A DNA stretch of 43,301 bases from IMG/VR virus record IMGVR_UViG_3300030329_002291, positions 1-43,301 of that record. One strand, written 5' to 3'. The first letter of the stretch is position 1; each line of letters starts with the position of its first letter. This document shows positions 33,076 through 41,608 of the stretch, piece by piece. The notes beneath the pieces were generated by a model, which worked only from the letters and a program-made list of their open reading frames with translations, searched no databases and was not told where the DNA came from. The stretch comes from a virus. The position numbers and the translations under genes were made by a program.

Positions 33076-34194
33076 ATGGCAGACATATCGTTAACTAACA
33101 ATACGATTTATGCACAAAATATCAATAACTTTACTGGTGAATTGTTTAAAGTTGGTGGTCAAAGAACACCTTTACTTGCCGCAGCTGGTGGTCTGAACGG
33201 TGGTAAAACATTAAATTCTACATTTTGGCAAGTCCAAGTAGAAGATAATGCAACCATTTCTTCAGAACCTGGCAAAGGACAAGAAGGTGCTGCACCTACA
33301 GAATATCTTGGAAGAGATAGAGCTGCATATACTTATGTAACTCAAATTTTCCATAAAGGTGTACAAATGACCTATACAGCTTTAGCATCCACAGGTAACC
33401 AAAATCCTTTTGCGTTGTCAGCTAACATTGCTAATCAATCAGATGGTGATGGTACAACAACAGCCGCAAACGAATTAGGGTTATTCGGTGGAAATCCAGT
33501 AACAGATGAATTTGCATTACAGCTTGAAAAAGCTATGGAAAAAGTAGCAAGAGAAGTTGAGTGGTTTGCATTCAACGGTTCTTTCTCTGACGGTGCTAAT
33601 ACCACTCCAGGTGATGGAACTAGAGAAATGTACGGTATTGATGTATGGATTACATTAAACAAGAACGCTAACAACTCTGCAGCAGTAAACCCATTAGGTG
33701 GTAACTGCTACTACAACGACACTGCAGGTGACGGAACTGGTTCGGCACAAGTAATTTCCTTTAAAACCATTTCAGGTGCTTTAAAGAGAATGTATGACAA
33801 CCATGCTCCAATGAAACAACCTGTACTTTGTGTTAGTCCACAACAACTGCTAGACCTTAACAACGAACTTGTTAAAGGTACAGTTGATATAGCTGGAGCA
33901 ATTATTCCTAGAGATAGGAACATTGCTGGTATTGATGTAGATACAGTGGTTACACCGTTTGGTTCAATAGGACTAATGGTTATTGACCCTGACATCATGC
34001 CAACAGGTTCAGCTTTCATCTTAGACCTAGCTTACATACAACCAGTATTTACCAACATCCCAGGATTTGGTACTGTGTTTGTTCGTGACCTAGACCAAGA
34101 TGCTAACGCAAGAATTGGTAAAGCAATTTATATGGAGATGGGATTCGAGTTCGGACCTCCTTCATATCACTGTAAAATCCAAGCAGTATCGTAA
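33076..34194 (+). CDS. Major capsid protein (SU10-like)
   Basis: In this 372-residue protein, residues about 15-110 (NFTGELFKVGGQRTPLLAAAGGLNGGKTLNS, then YVTQIFHKGVQMTYTALAST) fit the N-terminal pattern of the SU10/DUF5309 major capsid family, known from podoviruses and others. The core (MEKVAREVEWFAFNGSF) and the C-terminus (GTVFVRDLDQDANARIGKAIYMEMGFEFGPP) are typical capsid shell regions. Codons ending in C (AAC, TAC, GAC) are commoner here than in neighbouring genes, as expected for the most abundant virion protein. TAGGAG precedes the ATG. Confidence 0.8.
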   Translation: MADISLTNNTIYAQNINNFTGELFKVGGQRTPLLAAAGGLNGGKTLNSTFWQVQVEDNATISSEPGKGQEGAAPTEYLGRDRAAYTYVTQIFHKGVQMTYTALASTGNQNPFALSANIANQSDGDGTTTAANELGLFGGNPVTDEFALQLEKAMEKVAREVEWFAFNGSFSDGANTTPGDGTREMYGIDVWITLNKNANNSAAVNPLGGNCYYNDTAGDGTGSAQVISFKTISGALKRMYDNHAPMKQPVLCVSPQQLLDLNNELVKGTVDIAGAIIPRDRNIAGIDVDTVVTPFGSIGLMVIDPDIMPTGSAFILDLAYIQPVFTNIPGFGTVFVRDLDQDANARIGKAIYMEMGFEFGPPSYHCKIQAVS

Positions 34195-34218
34195 AGCAAA
34201 CAGTATAAATAATTAGTA

Positions 34219-34255
34219 GAACTTTGTGTGGCACTCCACCGCCACACAAGTTCTG
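34219..34255 (+). other. Strong hairpin after the capsid gene
   Basis: TAGAACTTTGTGTGGC pairs with GCCACACAAGTTCTG with one bulged T, closing an ACTCCACC loop. It follows the capsid stop by 25 bases and precedes the next ribosome site. No U-tract follows, so it is more likely an mRNA end-protection or processing element than a full terminator; it could limit read-through into the less-needed downstream genes. Confidence 0.6.
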
Positions 34256-34271
34256 CTATAGTAAGGAAGAT

Positions 34272-34604
34272 ATGATAAGTAAAATAGCTTTAATAGATGT
34301 TTCAGAAGATAACAATGATAGCCTCGCTGTAAAAACAGACGGTATGTTACTTGCTGGTGTTGAGTTTCCTGCAGCAATGACAGGTTCTGCAATCACATTT
34401 GATTTTTCTATGAACGGTAGCACAGGCTGGGTTGATGTTTTTGAAACAGATGGCACAGAAGTAAGTTATACAGTTTCAGCAGGAAACATGGTAAGAGTAG
34501 ACCCTTCAGGTTGGGCTTTTGCAAGTAACGGTTACATAAGAGTATCATCTAACGGAACAGAAGCAGCAGACAGAAGCATAGTATTACACTTTAGACATAG
34601 TTAG
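34272..34604 (+). CDS. 110-residue virion accessory protein
   Basis: The frame extends upstream to a TTG at 34224 inside the hairpin, but the ATG at 34272 has AAGGAAG ahead of it and is preferred. The product is beta-rich (SLAVKTDGMLLAGVEFPAAMTG, FDFSMNGSTGWVDVF) with few charged helices. It resembles small capsid-decoration or neck proteins in shape and place, right after the capsid gene. No family is confirmed. Confidence 0.65.
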   Translation: MISKIALIDVSEDNNDSLAVKTDGMLLAGVEFPAAMTGSAITFDFSMNGSTGWVDVFETDGTEVSYTVSAGNMVRVDPSGWAFASNGYIRVSSNGTEAADRSIVLHFRHS

Positions 34605-34612
34605 GAGTTACA

Positions 34613-34807
34613 ATGAGTATGCTCTTAATGCTTAAAGAAGGTAGAGTTTTAGATATTGATTCTAAAGGTTCTACACCTATTCAGGAATCCTATCCTATGG
34701 AAGCTGCTGTACCTGTAAGTGAAGTACGTAGTGCTTCTTTTGGTATGGCTATGTTCGGACAATCACACTTTGCTAAAGCAGTAAACGCAGAAGATAAGGC
34801 AGCTTAA
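34613..34807 (+). CDS. 64-residue hypothetical protein
   Basis: The ATG has TTAGGAG upstream. The product (MSMLLMLKEGRVLDIDSKGSTP, ending HFAKAVNAEDKAA) is short and amphipathic. Its stop overlaps the start of the connector gene (TAATG). It may be a minor head or neck component; no family is recognised. Confidence 0.55.
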   Translation: MSMLLMLKEGRVLDIDSKGSTPIQESYPMEAAVPVSEVRSASFGMAMFGQSHFAKAVNAEDKAA

Positions 34808-35817
34808 TGAGTACAACAATAGGCGGATTAGTAGATAGAGTTTTTAGAGAGTATCTTGAACCTGCTGATGATTTACAATCTTATACAGCATTAGATTCAA
34901 CATTATCTTCTAGTGGTACAACGTTATCTTTTAACGGTGATTTATTAACACAAGAAGAAGAAGATGTTATGGATGCAGGAACTATTATAGAAGTTAATCA
35001 AGAACTTATGTATTGTACTGATTTAGATACTGTAAATAATAATGTTACAGTTGTAAGAGGACAAAGAGGAACAACTGCAGTAGAACATGCAGATGGCTCT
35101 TTAGTTAAGATAGCACCTGTTTTTACAAGAAAAGCTGTTTTTGATGCAGTGTGTGACCAAATTAAAAATTTATTTCCAACTTTATTTGCTGTAGATACAC
35201 AATCTATTACAGCATCGACAGGTTATACATTAATTGGTGATTACTCTTCGCCTGGAACGCACAATTATATAGTATCAATATTAGGTGCTATATCACAATA
35301 TACAGATTTTAGTGCAGGTTCAGATACTACAGGAACAGTTTTTCAACCTGTAACAACATCTCTAGTAGAATTACCAAATCCTTTTACTTATACAGACGAT
35401 ACAAGCACAGAAAGAACAATGACATATTCTACAGGTCCTAGTGTTGTACATGCAGTACAGTTTTCAAATATAGCTTCAGGTCATACAGTATATGTAACTT
35501 TTAAGAAAAAATTTATAGAACCTACAGCAGAGTCTGATACATTAGCAACTATTGGTTTAGAAGATGAGTATGAACCAATCATTATGGTTGGAGTAACAGC
35601 TCAATTAATGTCTGGTAGAGATGTACCTTCAGCTACAACAGATTATATATCTGACCAATTAGCAGTTTCTAATTTTCCTGTAGGTAGCAGTAATGCTGTT
35701 AGAAATTCATTGCTTCAATATCAACAACTTTTAATTAATCAAGCAAGAAAATATCTAAGAGCCAAATATCCTGAAGCAGTATCAGTAGATGGTAAGGTAT
35801 TTGGCATTCAGTCATAA
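34807..35817 (+). CDS. Head-tail connector/adaptor-like protein
   Basis: The protein has 336 residues. An N-terminal beta region (TTLSFNGDLLTQEEE...GTIIEVNQELMYC), then VTVVRGQRGTTAVEHADGSLVKIAPVFTRKAVFDAVCDQIKNLFP (about 75-125), carry the 'RG..GT.A..H..G..V.I.P.F.R..i.dai' pattern I associate with actinophage head-tail connector proteins. The C-terminus is helical. It would link the portal to the tail. Its stop abuts the next ATG. Confidence 0.65.
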   Translation: MSTTIGGLVDRVFREYLEPADDLQSYTALDSTLSSSGTTLSFNGDLLTQEEEDVMDAGTIIEVNQELMYCTDLDTVNNNVTVVRGQRGTTAVEHADGSLVKIAPVFTRKAVFDAVCDQIKNLFPTLFAVDTQSITASTGYTLIGDYSSPGTHNYIVSILGAISQYTDFSAGSDTTGTVFQPVTTSLVELPNPFTYTDDTSTERTMTYSTGPSVVHAVQFSNIASGHTVYVTFKKKFIEPTAESDTLATIGLEDEYEPIIMVGVTAQLMSGRDVPSATTDYISDQLAVSNFPVGSSNAVRNSLLQYQQLLINQARKYLRAKYPEAVSVDGKVFGIQS

Positions 35818-37766
35818 TGCCTAGACTTACAACACAAGCTGAAGAAAATAATCCTAAAAGAAAAGGTTACGATTTTCGTGTAGATAATCAATTATATAGG
35901 TCTGCAATTACTCCTGATAGAGAAATGATGATACAGTCATCTGATGTTCAAGAACAAGGTGTTAATGTAAAACAAAATGCTGAAGATTTTACTTCTAACA
36001 TTGGACGTATATATTCAAGAACAAATTTTTCAGGTGGTTCTAATTTAGATAACGCACATAGAAGAGATGGAACAGAAAAAGATGTTAAAAGGTTTTGGGA
36101 TAGTGAAGGTGTAGATGTATTTAATCAAGATTTAGGTAAAGCATATAATGTTCAGTTATTAAATACTACAGAATTAGAACAAGCGTTAAGTTCAAGTGAT
36201 AATGATAATTCTTTAGCTGTGGCAGGAACAAATATTTTTGCGTCAGATGATGCTACTTTATATATATCTACTGATGGTGGAGATACATGGAGTACACAAT
36301 CTACAAACTTAACAGCAGGTTATCACATAAAAGGTTTAGCAGTAAGTGGTTCAGATTTATATATAACTGCTAACAATGGTTCAGCAGGAGAAATAGAATT
36401 ACTTCCTACTGCTAATGCAACTCCTGGTTCTTCATCACAAAAAATGTCTGCTGCTATCTATGATAAGATATGGGCGGTTAAAGGACAGTTCTTAGTAACT
36501 ATAGGTAATGCAATACACGCTTATGATGGAAATACAACTGTAGGTTCTGCAATTATTACATTAGGAACAGGAGAAACATTCACAGACGTTTGTGATGCAG
36601 GTGCTGCTGTTTTAGCTACAGCTTCTGATGGAAAAATATATTCTTTTAAAGATATATCAGGAGTATTAACTGCTAAAGGTCAAACAGAAATTACAGGTGA
36701 ATCTCCAACTTGTATAGTTGAATCCCAGGGTATAGTTTTTTATGGAACTAAAGCTACACAGATAACAGGTAACAAAGTTATTGGAAGATTATACCGTGCA
36801 GATTTAACTGTAGCTGATGACTTATATGTATTAGCAAATAATCAATTAATAAAACAATGGGATGTAGACGCCATTGATAATGCACCTTATGCTTTATATA
36901 CAACAAGAGATTCTGTTTATTGTGGAATAAAAGAATCAGGTAGCACAACATTTTTATGGAGATATTATTTACCTACTACAGGTATAGCTAGATACTGGAA
37001 AGCAAGTGCTGGTGGAAATGTTTATGGGATATGTGAAGTTAATGAAAAGTTTTTATTTACAGTTAGTGGTAGTGGGTTGGGTGGAGTTTATCAACAAACA
37101 AGTAATTATGAAGAAGAAGGTTATTTAATTGCACCTCCTGCAGATTTTTATACAGCAGAAGCAAAACAATTTGTAGGTGCAGAAGTAGATGTAGAAGAAC
37201 TTGCATCAGGTGAAAGTGTAGAGTTACATATATCAAATAAATACGAAGCAATAAATAATTCTAATGACAGTAGTTTTGATTTAGAAGTAAATGTTGATTC
37301 AGGTGTTGGAGGAGAAGAAGCACAGATTTCAAGGGTAGCTAGGTATGTTATACCTAAAATAGTTTTAAAAGGTAATAGCACTTCAACTCCAAAATTTAAA
37401 TCTTTTCAAATAAGAGCTTTGGCAAGACCTGAATTAGTAGTAGTACAAATACCAGTTAATTTATCAGACAGAGTAGAAAGACCTTTTAGAAAACCTATTA
37501 AAGTTAAAAATTTAGGGGAAACAATTTATCAATCTTTAAAGGATAAAGAAGGAAATGCTGTAACTCTTGAAATATATGACCCTGCAGAAATAATTAGAGG
37601 TGTTGTAGAAAAAATAAGTTATCCAATACAAAGTAACCCAAACATTGGCAGCGTAACACAATATGCTATACTGACTATCAGAGGTACTCGACAAGAGACC
37701 TTCAGCCAAATTACATCAGGAGATATACTTGGTGTAAATGGTTTCTCAATAATGAGATTTGGATAA
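35817..37766 (+). CDS. Tail protein, beta-propeller-like
   Basis: The protein has 649 residues. The N-terminal 110 residues are mixed, followed by a repetitive beta region with ATLYISTDGGDTWSTQS (a BNR/Asp-box-like motif), VTIGNAIHAYDGNTT, VLATASDGKIYSFKDI and similar blades, about 140-450. The C-terminal part is beta-rich. This is the look of a propeller-bearing tail or nozzle protein, as in some podoviruses. Binding of glycans by the Asp-box repeats is possible; enzymatic sialidase residues are not evident. Confidence 0.6.
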   Translation: MPRLTTQAEENNPKRKGYDFRVDNQLYRSAITPDREMMIQSSDVQEQGVNVKQNAEDFTSNIGRIYSRTNFSGGSNLDNAHRRDGTEKDVKRFWDSEGVDVFNQDLGKAYNVQLLNTTELEQALSSSDNDNSLAVAGTNIFASDDATLYISTDGGDTWSTQSTNLTAGYHIKGLAVSGSDLYITANNGSAGEIELLPTANATPGSSSQKMSAAIYDKIWAVKGQFLVTIGNAIHAYDGNTTVGSAIITLGTGETFTDVCDAGAAVLATASDGKIYSFKDISGVLTAKGQTEITGESPTCIVESQGIVFYGTKATQITGNKVIGRLYRADLTVADDLYVLANNQLIKQWDVDAIDNAPYALYTTRDSVYCGIKESGSTTFLWRYYLPTTGIARYWKASAGGNVYGICEVNEKFLFTVSGSGLGGVYQQTSNYEEEGYLIAPPADFYTAEAKQFVGAEVDVEELASGESVELHISNKYEAINNSNDSSFDLEVNVDSGVGGEEAQISRVARYVIPKIVLKGNSTSTPKFKSFQIRALARPELVVVQIPVNLSDRVERPFRKPIKVKNLGETIYQSLKDKEGNAVTLEIYDPAEIIRGVVEKISYPIQSNPNIGSVTQYAILTIRGTRQETFSQITSGDILGVNGFSIMRFG

Positions 37767-37776
37767 GAAAGTAGTA

Positions 37777-37782
37777 TATAAT
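37777..37782 (+). promoter_or_regulatory. TATAAT box before tail fibre genes
   Basis: A perfect TATAAT lies 11 bases upstream of the ATG at 37794 in a 27-base gap; no convincing -35 is seen. If used, the mRNA leader would be only about five bases. It may be chance in AT-rich DNA. Confidence 0.25.
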
Positions 37783-37793
37783 GAAAGATAGAT

Positions 37794-38447
37794 ATGACAG
37801 CTAGAGAAACTAATTTAGTAAACGCTTTTGAAACCACACTTGCTGCACAGTTAGCTAGTGGTGGTACATCAATTAATTTAACAGATGACCCAGGAGTTGA
37901 TGCACCTGTTTATTTAGTAATAGACCCTGATAATGACAGCAACAGAGAAGTTGTATTATGGTCAACAGGAACAAACCATGCTGCTGCTACAGTCACAAGA
38001 GATATTGATAGTAAGCATGGAACAGACCCTACACATGCGTCAGGTACAAAAGTCAGATTAGCTGTAGTTAAACAACATTTTGAAGAAGCACATGATGCTA
38101 TACAACAAGGTTTTATATTAGAAGATGGAGATGGTACTGAAGTTACTATTGCTCCTGCTGTTGCATCAGGTGTATATACAGCAAGAGAAGTAAAGTTTGT
38201 TGAGGGTGGTGGTATTGACATCAACTGGACTGATACTGATAATGGTACAGATGCAGACCCTTATGATTTAACTTTTACTGTAGAAGTTACTGCATCAGAA
38301 ATTGCTGCAGGTACACTTGTTACAGAATCAGAAGGTATCTCATCAAACGATAATGACACAACAATACCAACATCAGCAGCAGTTAAAAATTATGTAGATA
38401 GTCAAGGCTTTGCTGATATTGGTATGATAATAGCATTAGGAGGTTAG
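37794..38447 (+). CDS. Tail fibre-type protein, 217 residues
   Basis: The sequence is Thr/Asp/Gly-rich with beta character (VYLVIDPDNDSNREVVLWSTGTNHAAATVTRDIDSKHGTDPTHASGTKVR). A TIPTSAAVKNYVDSQG segment near 190-205 is the collar-fibre motif seen in many phage tail fibres, and the end is GMIIALGG. It is the first gene of the receptor-region cluster and probably anchors later fibres to the tail. Confidence 0.65.
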   Translation: MTARETNLVNAFETTLAAQLASGGTSINLTDDPGVDAPVYLVIDPDNDSNREVVLWSTGTNHAAATVTRDIDSKHGTDPTHASGTKVRLAVVKQHFEEAHDAIQQGFILEDGDGTEVTIAPAVASGVYTAREVKFVEGGGIDINWTDTDNGTDADPYDLTFTVEVTASEIAAGTLVTESEGISSNDNDTTIPTSAAVKNYVDSQGFADIGMIIALGG

Positions 38448-38456
38448 GAGTAAAAT

Positions 38457-38780
38457 ATGGCAAATGTATTTCAAACAGTAACTGTAGCCTTGGGTAACTC
38501 TGCAGACGCAGTAGTTTATACATGCCCAGGTTCAACTACAGCTATCGTTGTTCATTGTCAAGTCGCAAATGTTGACGGTACAAACTCAGCAGACTTAAAT
38601 ATGGATATTAATGATGGTTCTGTAGTTGCAGCTTTAGTTTCAACTCTTGCAGTTCCAGCAGATACAGCAGTTAATCCTATTGGAGGAAAAGCTGTATTAG
38701 AAGCTGCGGACGAATTAAGAGCTTGGGCTAGTGCAGCAGGTGACTTAGAACTGACATTAGGCATCTTAGAGATTAGTTAA
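38457..38780 (+). CDS. 107-residue Ala/Val-rich virion protein
   Basis: A good ribosome site (TAGGAG) precedes it. The product (VFQTVTVALGNSADAVVYTCPGS, AALVSTLAVPADTAVNPIGG, ending LGILEIS) is a compact beta-type protein of Ala, Val, Thr and Asp, like capsid-decoration or fibre-tip proteins. No family is confirmed. It starts ten bases after the preceding stop and is followed closely by the duplicated cassette. Confidence 0.55.
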   Translation: MANVFQTVTVALGNSADAVVYTCPGSTTAIVVHCQVANVDGTNSADLNMDINDGSVVAALVSTLAVPADTAVNPIGGKAVLEAADELRAWASAAGDLELTLGILEIS

Positions 38781-38790
38781 GGAGTAACAT

Positions 38791-39423
38791 ATGCCTAACG
38801 GATATTTGGGTAGTCCTCCTAAACAATTAGTAAAAAACGAAGGTCTTCATACTATTAGTGAAGTATTTGATTTACAATCAAAAGGTCATTGGGATGGTTC
38901 ATTAAAATTAATTACAAGTGGTAGCTCTGATAACTCTGCACAAACTTTAGAATTTAACGATTGTCTTGTAGGTAATCATGATGTTTATTTAATTCAATGG
39001 AAAAACTTTGTACCTGCTAATGATGAAAATATGCTTTACTTTAGATTAAAAAATGCAAGTGGAGAAATATCAAGTGGCTATCAATATGCAAATTTTTATA
39101 ATACTGCGGCTACTGGTAGTGGAGAAAATAAATCTACAAGTGCAACTTATTTAAGAATAATGGGTGGTGGTGGCTCTAGTACAGGCGAAAATGCTAACGG
39201 ACATATTTACATTTATGGTGCTGATACTTCTGAAAGAACAGCAGTAAGTTATTCATCAACTTTTTTTGACCAAAATGGTACTTATACAACAATTATGGGT
39301 GGTGGTCTTTATGATACTGCAGAAGTTTCAACAGGTGTTATGTTTAGAAGTATTAGTTCAGGTGGAACATTAGGAAATATAAATACTCTTGATGTATCTA
39401 TTCATGGTGTAAAAAAAATATGA
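38791..39423 (+). CDS. Tail fibre module A (with N-terminal anchor), 210 residues
   Basis: The N-terminal ~45 residues (GYLGSPPKQL, then TISEVFDLQSKGHWDGSLKLI) form an anchor-like part; the rest is a Gly/Ser/Thr/Asn beta sandwich or helix ending DVSIHGVKKI. Residues such as NMLYFRLKNASG and STSATYLRIMGGGGSSTG recur in pattern among its neighbours. It is the first of six related proteins and matches the gene at 40471 in length, anchor and position. Likely part of the host-binding tail tip. Confidence 0.7.
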   Translation: MPNGYLGSPPKQLVKNEGLHTISEVFDLQSKGHWDGSLKLITSGSSDNSAQTLEFNDCLVGNHDVYLIQWKNFVPANDENMLYFRLKNASGEISSGYQYANFYNTAATGSGENKSTSATYLRIMGGGGSSTGENANGHIYIYGADTSERTAVSYSSTFFDQNGTYTTIMGGGLYDTAEVSTGVMFRSISSGGTLGNINTLDVSIHGVKKI

Positions 39424-39956
39424 GTAATTTAAGATTAATAAAACAAACAGCAACATCTTCAGGTATATCAACCGTATCTTTAGAGGATGTATTTTCTTCT
39501 GATTTTGATATTTATAAAGTTACTGTTGCACGAACTACTTATGATGTTTCTAACACAAATGTAATCGCTTTAAAAGCAAGATTTATAAGTGCAGGTGGTT
39601 CAATAGTTAGTGCAAGTAATTATGACTCTGCAAATATGCACATGAAAGCAGATACAACAAAAGATGAAGATAAGTTTCAAAATGGTACTTACTCTTATGC
39701 AGGTCCAATAATTGGTAATTATGAAAATGGTGGGGGTAGTCATTGGATTTATAATCCTTATCAAAGTGATACCTATACATTTATGACTTTTGAAGGTGTT
39801 GGTGGATATGATACTTCAAACAATAGAATGAGGTCGCAAAAAGGTATTGGTTGTTTAAAACAACAAGCAAGTATGACAGGAATTAATTTCTATTCTTCTA
39901 CTGCTACTAATACATTTTCTGCTTATATAAGTGTATATGGATTGAGGGTAGATTAA
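39420..39956 (+). CDS. Tail fibre module B, 178 residues
   Basis: It starts inside the stop of module A (ATGA). It begins LRLIKQTATSSGISTVSLEDVFSS, with the LxLIK, then SLEDVF and DIYKVTV pattern of this family, followed by NYDSANMH, WIYNPYQSDTYTFMTFEG and ending YISVYGLRVD. It lacks the anchor of module A. It pairs with module B' (41096) by the SLED/NLED and NPY..S.YT motifs. Probably an assembly partner or alternative tip. Confidence 0.65.
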   Translation: MSNLRLIKQTATSSGISTVSLEDVFSSDFDIYKVTVARTTYDVSNTNVIALKARFISAGGSIVSASNYDSANMHMKADTTKDEDKFQNGTYSYAGPIIGNYENGGGSHWIYNPYQSDTYTFMTFEGVGGYDTSNNRMRSQKGIGCLKQQASMTGINFYSSTATNTFSAYISVYGLRVD

Positions 39957-40471
39957 TGGCTAGTAAATTAATTTATGTAAATAAAGTAGTTAGTGATGGA
40001 AGTGCTACAACATTAAAAGTTACAGGTATAGATAGTGATAATGTATATTTATTAGCTTTAAGATTAATACAAACTCAAAACAATAATGAAGTAATAAATT
40101 TACGAGTAACTAAATCAGGTACTGCTGACTCAACTTCGAATTATGATTATGGTACTAAAGTATTAAGTTCTATCACAGGTTTTACTAATAATGGCTATAC
40201 AAATGGAACAGCTACTAGAATTATGGAAAATGTTGATGACGCTTATGGTGGTGGACAAGCAGTACTTTATCTTTATAACTTTAATTCATCATCTCTATAT
40301 AGTATTATTCAAAATGAAAACTGTTGTATAGTATCTAATCAAACAGCAGGTGCTATTGGCGGTGGACTTCATAAAGTAGCAAGTGCTAGTGATGGTATAG
40401 AACTATACGGTACAAGTGGTGGCACATTTATAAGTGGTGCAAGTGCAATTTTATATAAGGTAGCAACATAA
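39956..40471 (+). CDS. Tail fibre module C, 171 residues
   Basis: The TAATG overlap continues the coupling. It begins KLIYVNKVVSDGSATTLKVTGIDSDNVYLLAL and has LRVTKSGTADSTSNYDYG, LYLYNFNSSSLYSIIQ, then HKVASASDGIELYGTSGGTF and an ILYKVAT end. It shares VASASDGI at residue and nucleotide level with module C' (41608). Like B, it lacks an anchor. Confidence 0.65.
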   Translation: MASKLIYVNKVVSDGSATTLKVTGIDSDNVYLLALRLIQTQNNNEVINLRVTKSGTADSTSNYDYGTKVLSSITGFTNNGYTNGTATRIMENVDDAYGGGQAVLYLYNFNSSSLYSIIQNENCCIVSNQTAGAIGGGLHKVASASDGIELYGTSGGTFISGASAILYKVAT

Positions 40472-41094
40472 TGAGTAAGTACGGATACATAGGAAAAGAC
40501 GGACCAACACAAACAATTAATGATAATACAGGTTTGTTGAGTCTTGAAGAACATAAAGATTTAATACTTGACGAAAAGTTATTAATACTAGGACAATTAG
40601 ATTTAATTCAAACTCAAACTGTAAGTGGTGTTACAACAGTAGACTTTACATCTTTAGGTAGTTACAATATACACTTTTTAACAAATCATAATTTAGAAAG
40701 TTCTACAACAAATGTTAGATGGGGTGTTAGATTATATGAAAGTGGCGTTTTGGAAACAGGAAGTGTTTATGAATGGGCTTATAGCCAACAACTTGATAGT
40801 GGTTCAACTTCTGATTTTAATTCATCTAGTCATTCAAGTTTACCAATACAATTAGAACAGCCAACAAGTTTGCAGGGTAATGCATATACTTATTTTTATA
40901 ACTTAATAGATAGTAGTAAATATTCTCATATTTCAAATCATCATAATAGAAGTACAGGTGGTATTATTGCAGAATTTGGTATGGGTGTAATGAAACAAGC
41001 AAGTACTGTAACAGGTTTTCAAATTAGTGCTTATGATACTTCTTCAGCAGCATTTTCTGGAACATTCTCTTTGTATGGAATGAAGGATTATTAA
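40471..41094 (+). CDS. Tail fibre module A' (with N-terminal anchor), 207 residues
   Basis: It starts at a TAATG overlap. The anchor-like N-terminus (YGYIGKDGPTQTINDNTGLLSLEEH, then KLLILGQLDLIQTQT) parallels module A, with GYIG for GYLG and a similar spacing to the first 'LxLI' strand. The remainder has SVYEWAYSQQ, YTYFYNLIDSSKYSHIS and an FSLYGMKDY end. It is the start of the second cassette copy. Confidence 0.7.
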   Translation: MSKYGYIGKDGPTQTINDNTGLLSLEEHKDLILDEKLLILGQLDLIQTQTVSGVTTVDFTSLGSYNIHFLTNHNLESSTTNVRWGVRLYESGVLETGSVYEWAYSQQLDSGSTSDFNSSSHSSLPIQLEQPTSLQGNAYTYFYNLIDSSKYSHISNHHNRSTGGIIAEFGMGVMKQASTVTGFQISAYDTSSAAFSGTFSLYGMKDY

Positions 41095-41095
41095 T

Positions 41096-41608
41096 ATGAG
41101 TAGTAATTTACATTTTATAAAATCAGCTAAATTAACTACTACTGCAGGTTCTATCAATCTAGAAGATTGTTTTAATGATACTTATGATGTGTATTATGTA
41201 GCATTAAGAAATTTTAATTCAGATGGTAGTGCTAATACTTTATATTTAAGATTTTTAGATAGTTCAAATGCTGTTATAAATAGTGGAAGTCTTTATAATA
41301 GAGCACAATTATCTTTAAATAGTGGAAGTAGTTTCTCAGAGGAAACTGATACAGGTGGAGATAGAATAACTATTGGTACTGTAAATGCTGATACTGCAGG
41401 TGTCATGAATGCTTCTATATATGTATTTAATCCATATAATAGTTCAAGATATACTTATGTACATTTTCAATCATCCTGCAGAGAATTAGAAGCAAGAAAA
41501 GGTGCTGGAAGATTAGCTCAAACATCAACAATAAAAGGTTTGCAAATAAAAAGTGACAATAGTGATGATATGACACAAGGAAATATAGTAGTATATGGAG
41601 TTGAATAA
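41096..41608 (+). CDS. Tail fibre module B', 170 residues
   Basis: It begins NLHFIKSAKLTTTAGSINLEDCFND, the counterpart of module B's SLEDVF, followed by YDVYYVAL, LYLRFLDSSNAVINSG, ASIYVFNPYNSSRYTYVHFQ and an IVVYGVE end. NPYNSSRYTYV parallels NPYQSDTYTFM in B. It lacks an anchor. Its stop overlaps the next start (TAATG). Confidence 0.65.
   Translation: MSSNLHFIKSAKLTTTAGSINLEDCFNDTYDVYYVALRNFNSDGSANTLYLRFLDSSNAVINSGSLYNRAQLSLNSGSSFSEETDTGGDRITIGTVNADTAGVMNASIYVFNPYNSSRYTYVHFQSSCRELEARKGAGRLAQTSTIKGLQIKSDNSDDMTQGNIVVYGVE

Larger units (their letters stand above)
38791..40471 (+). repeat. First copy of the duplicated three-gene tail cassette (A-B-C)
   Basis: Genes of 210, 178 and 171 residues in the order anchored, unanchored, unanchored. 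The next 1.66 kb repeats this order with 207, 170 and 173 residues. Divergence is large, but the order, lengths, motifs and an identical 21-base stretch (40375-40395 with 42036-42056) support an old tandem duplication. Confidence 0.65.

Noticed and set aside
34224-34271. Upstream TTG start for the gene at 34272
   Set aside because: The extra codons lie in a strong hairpin and a good ribosome site precedes the internal ATG.
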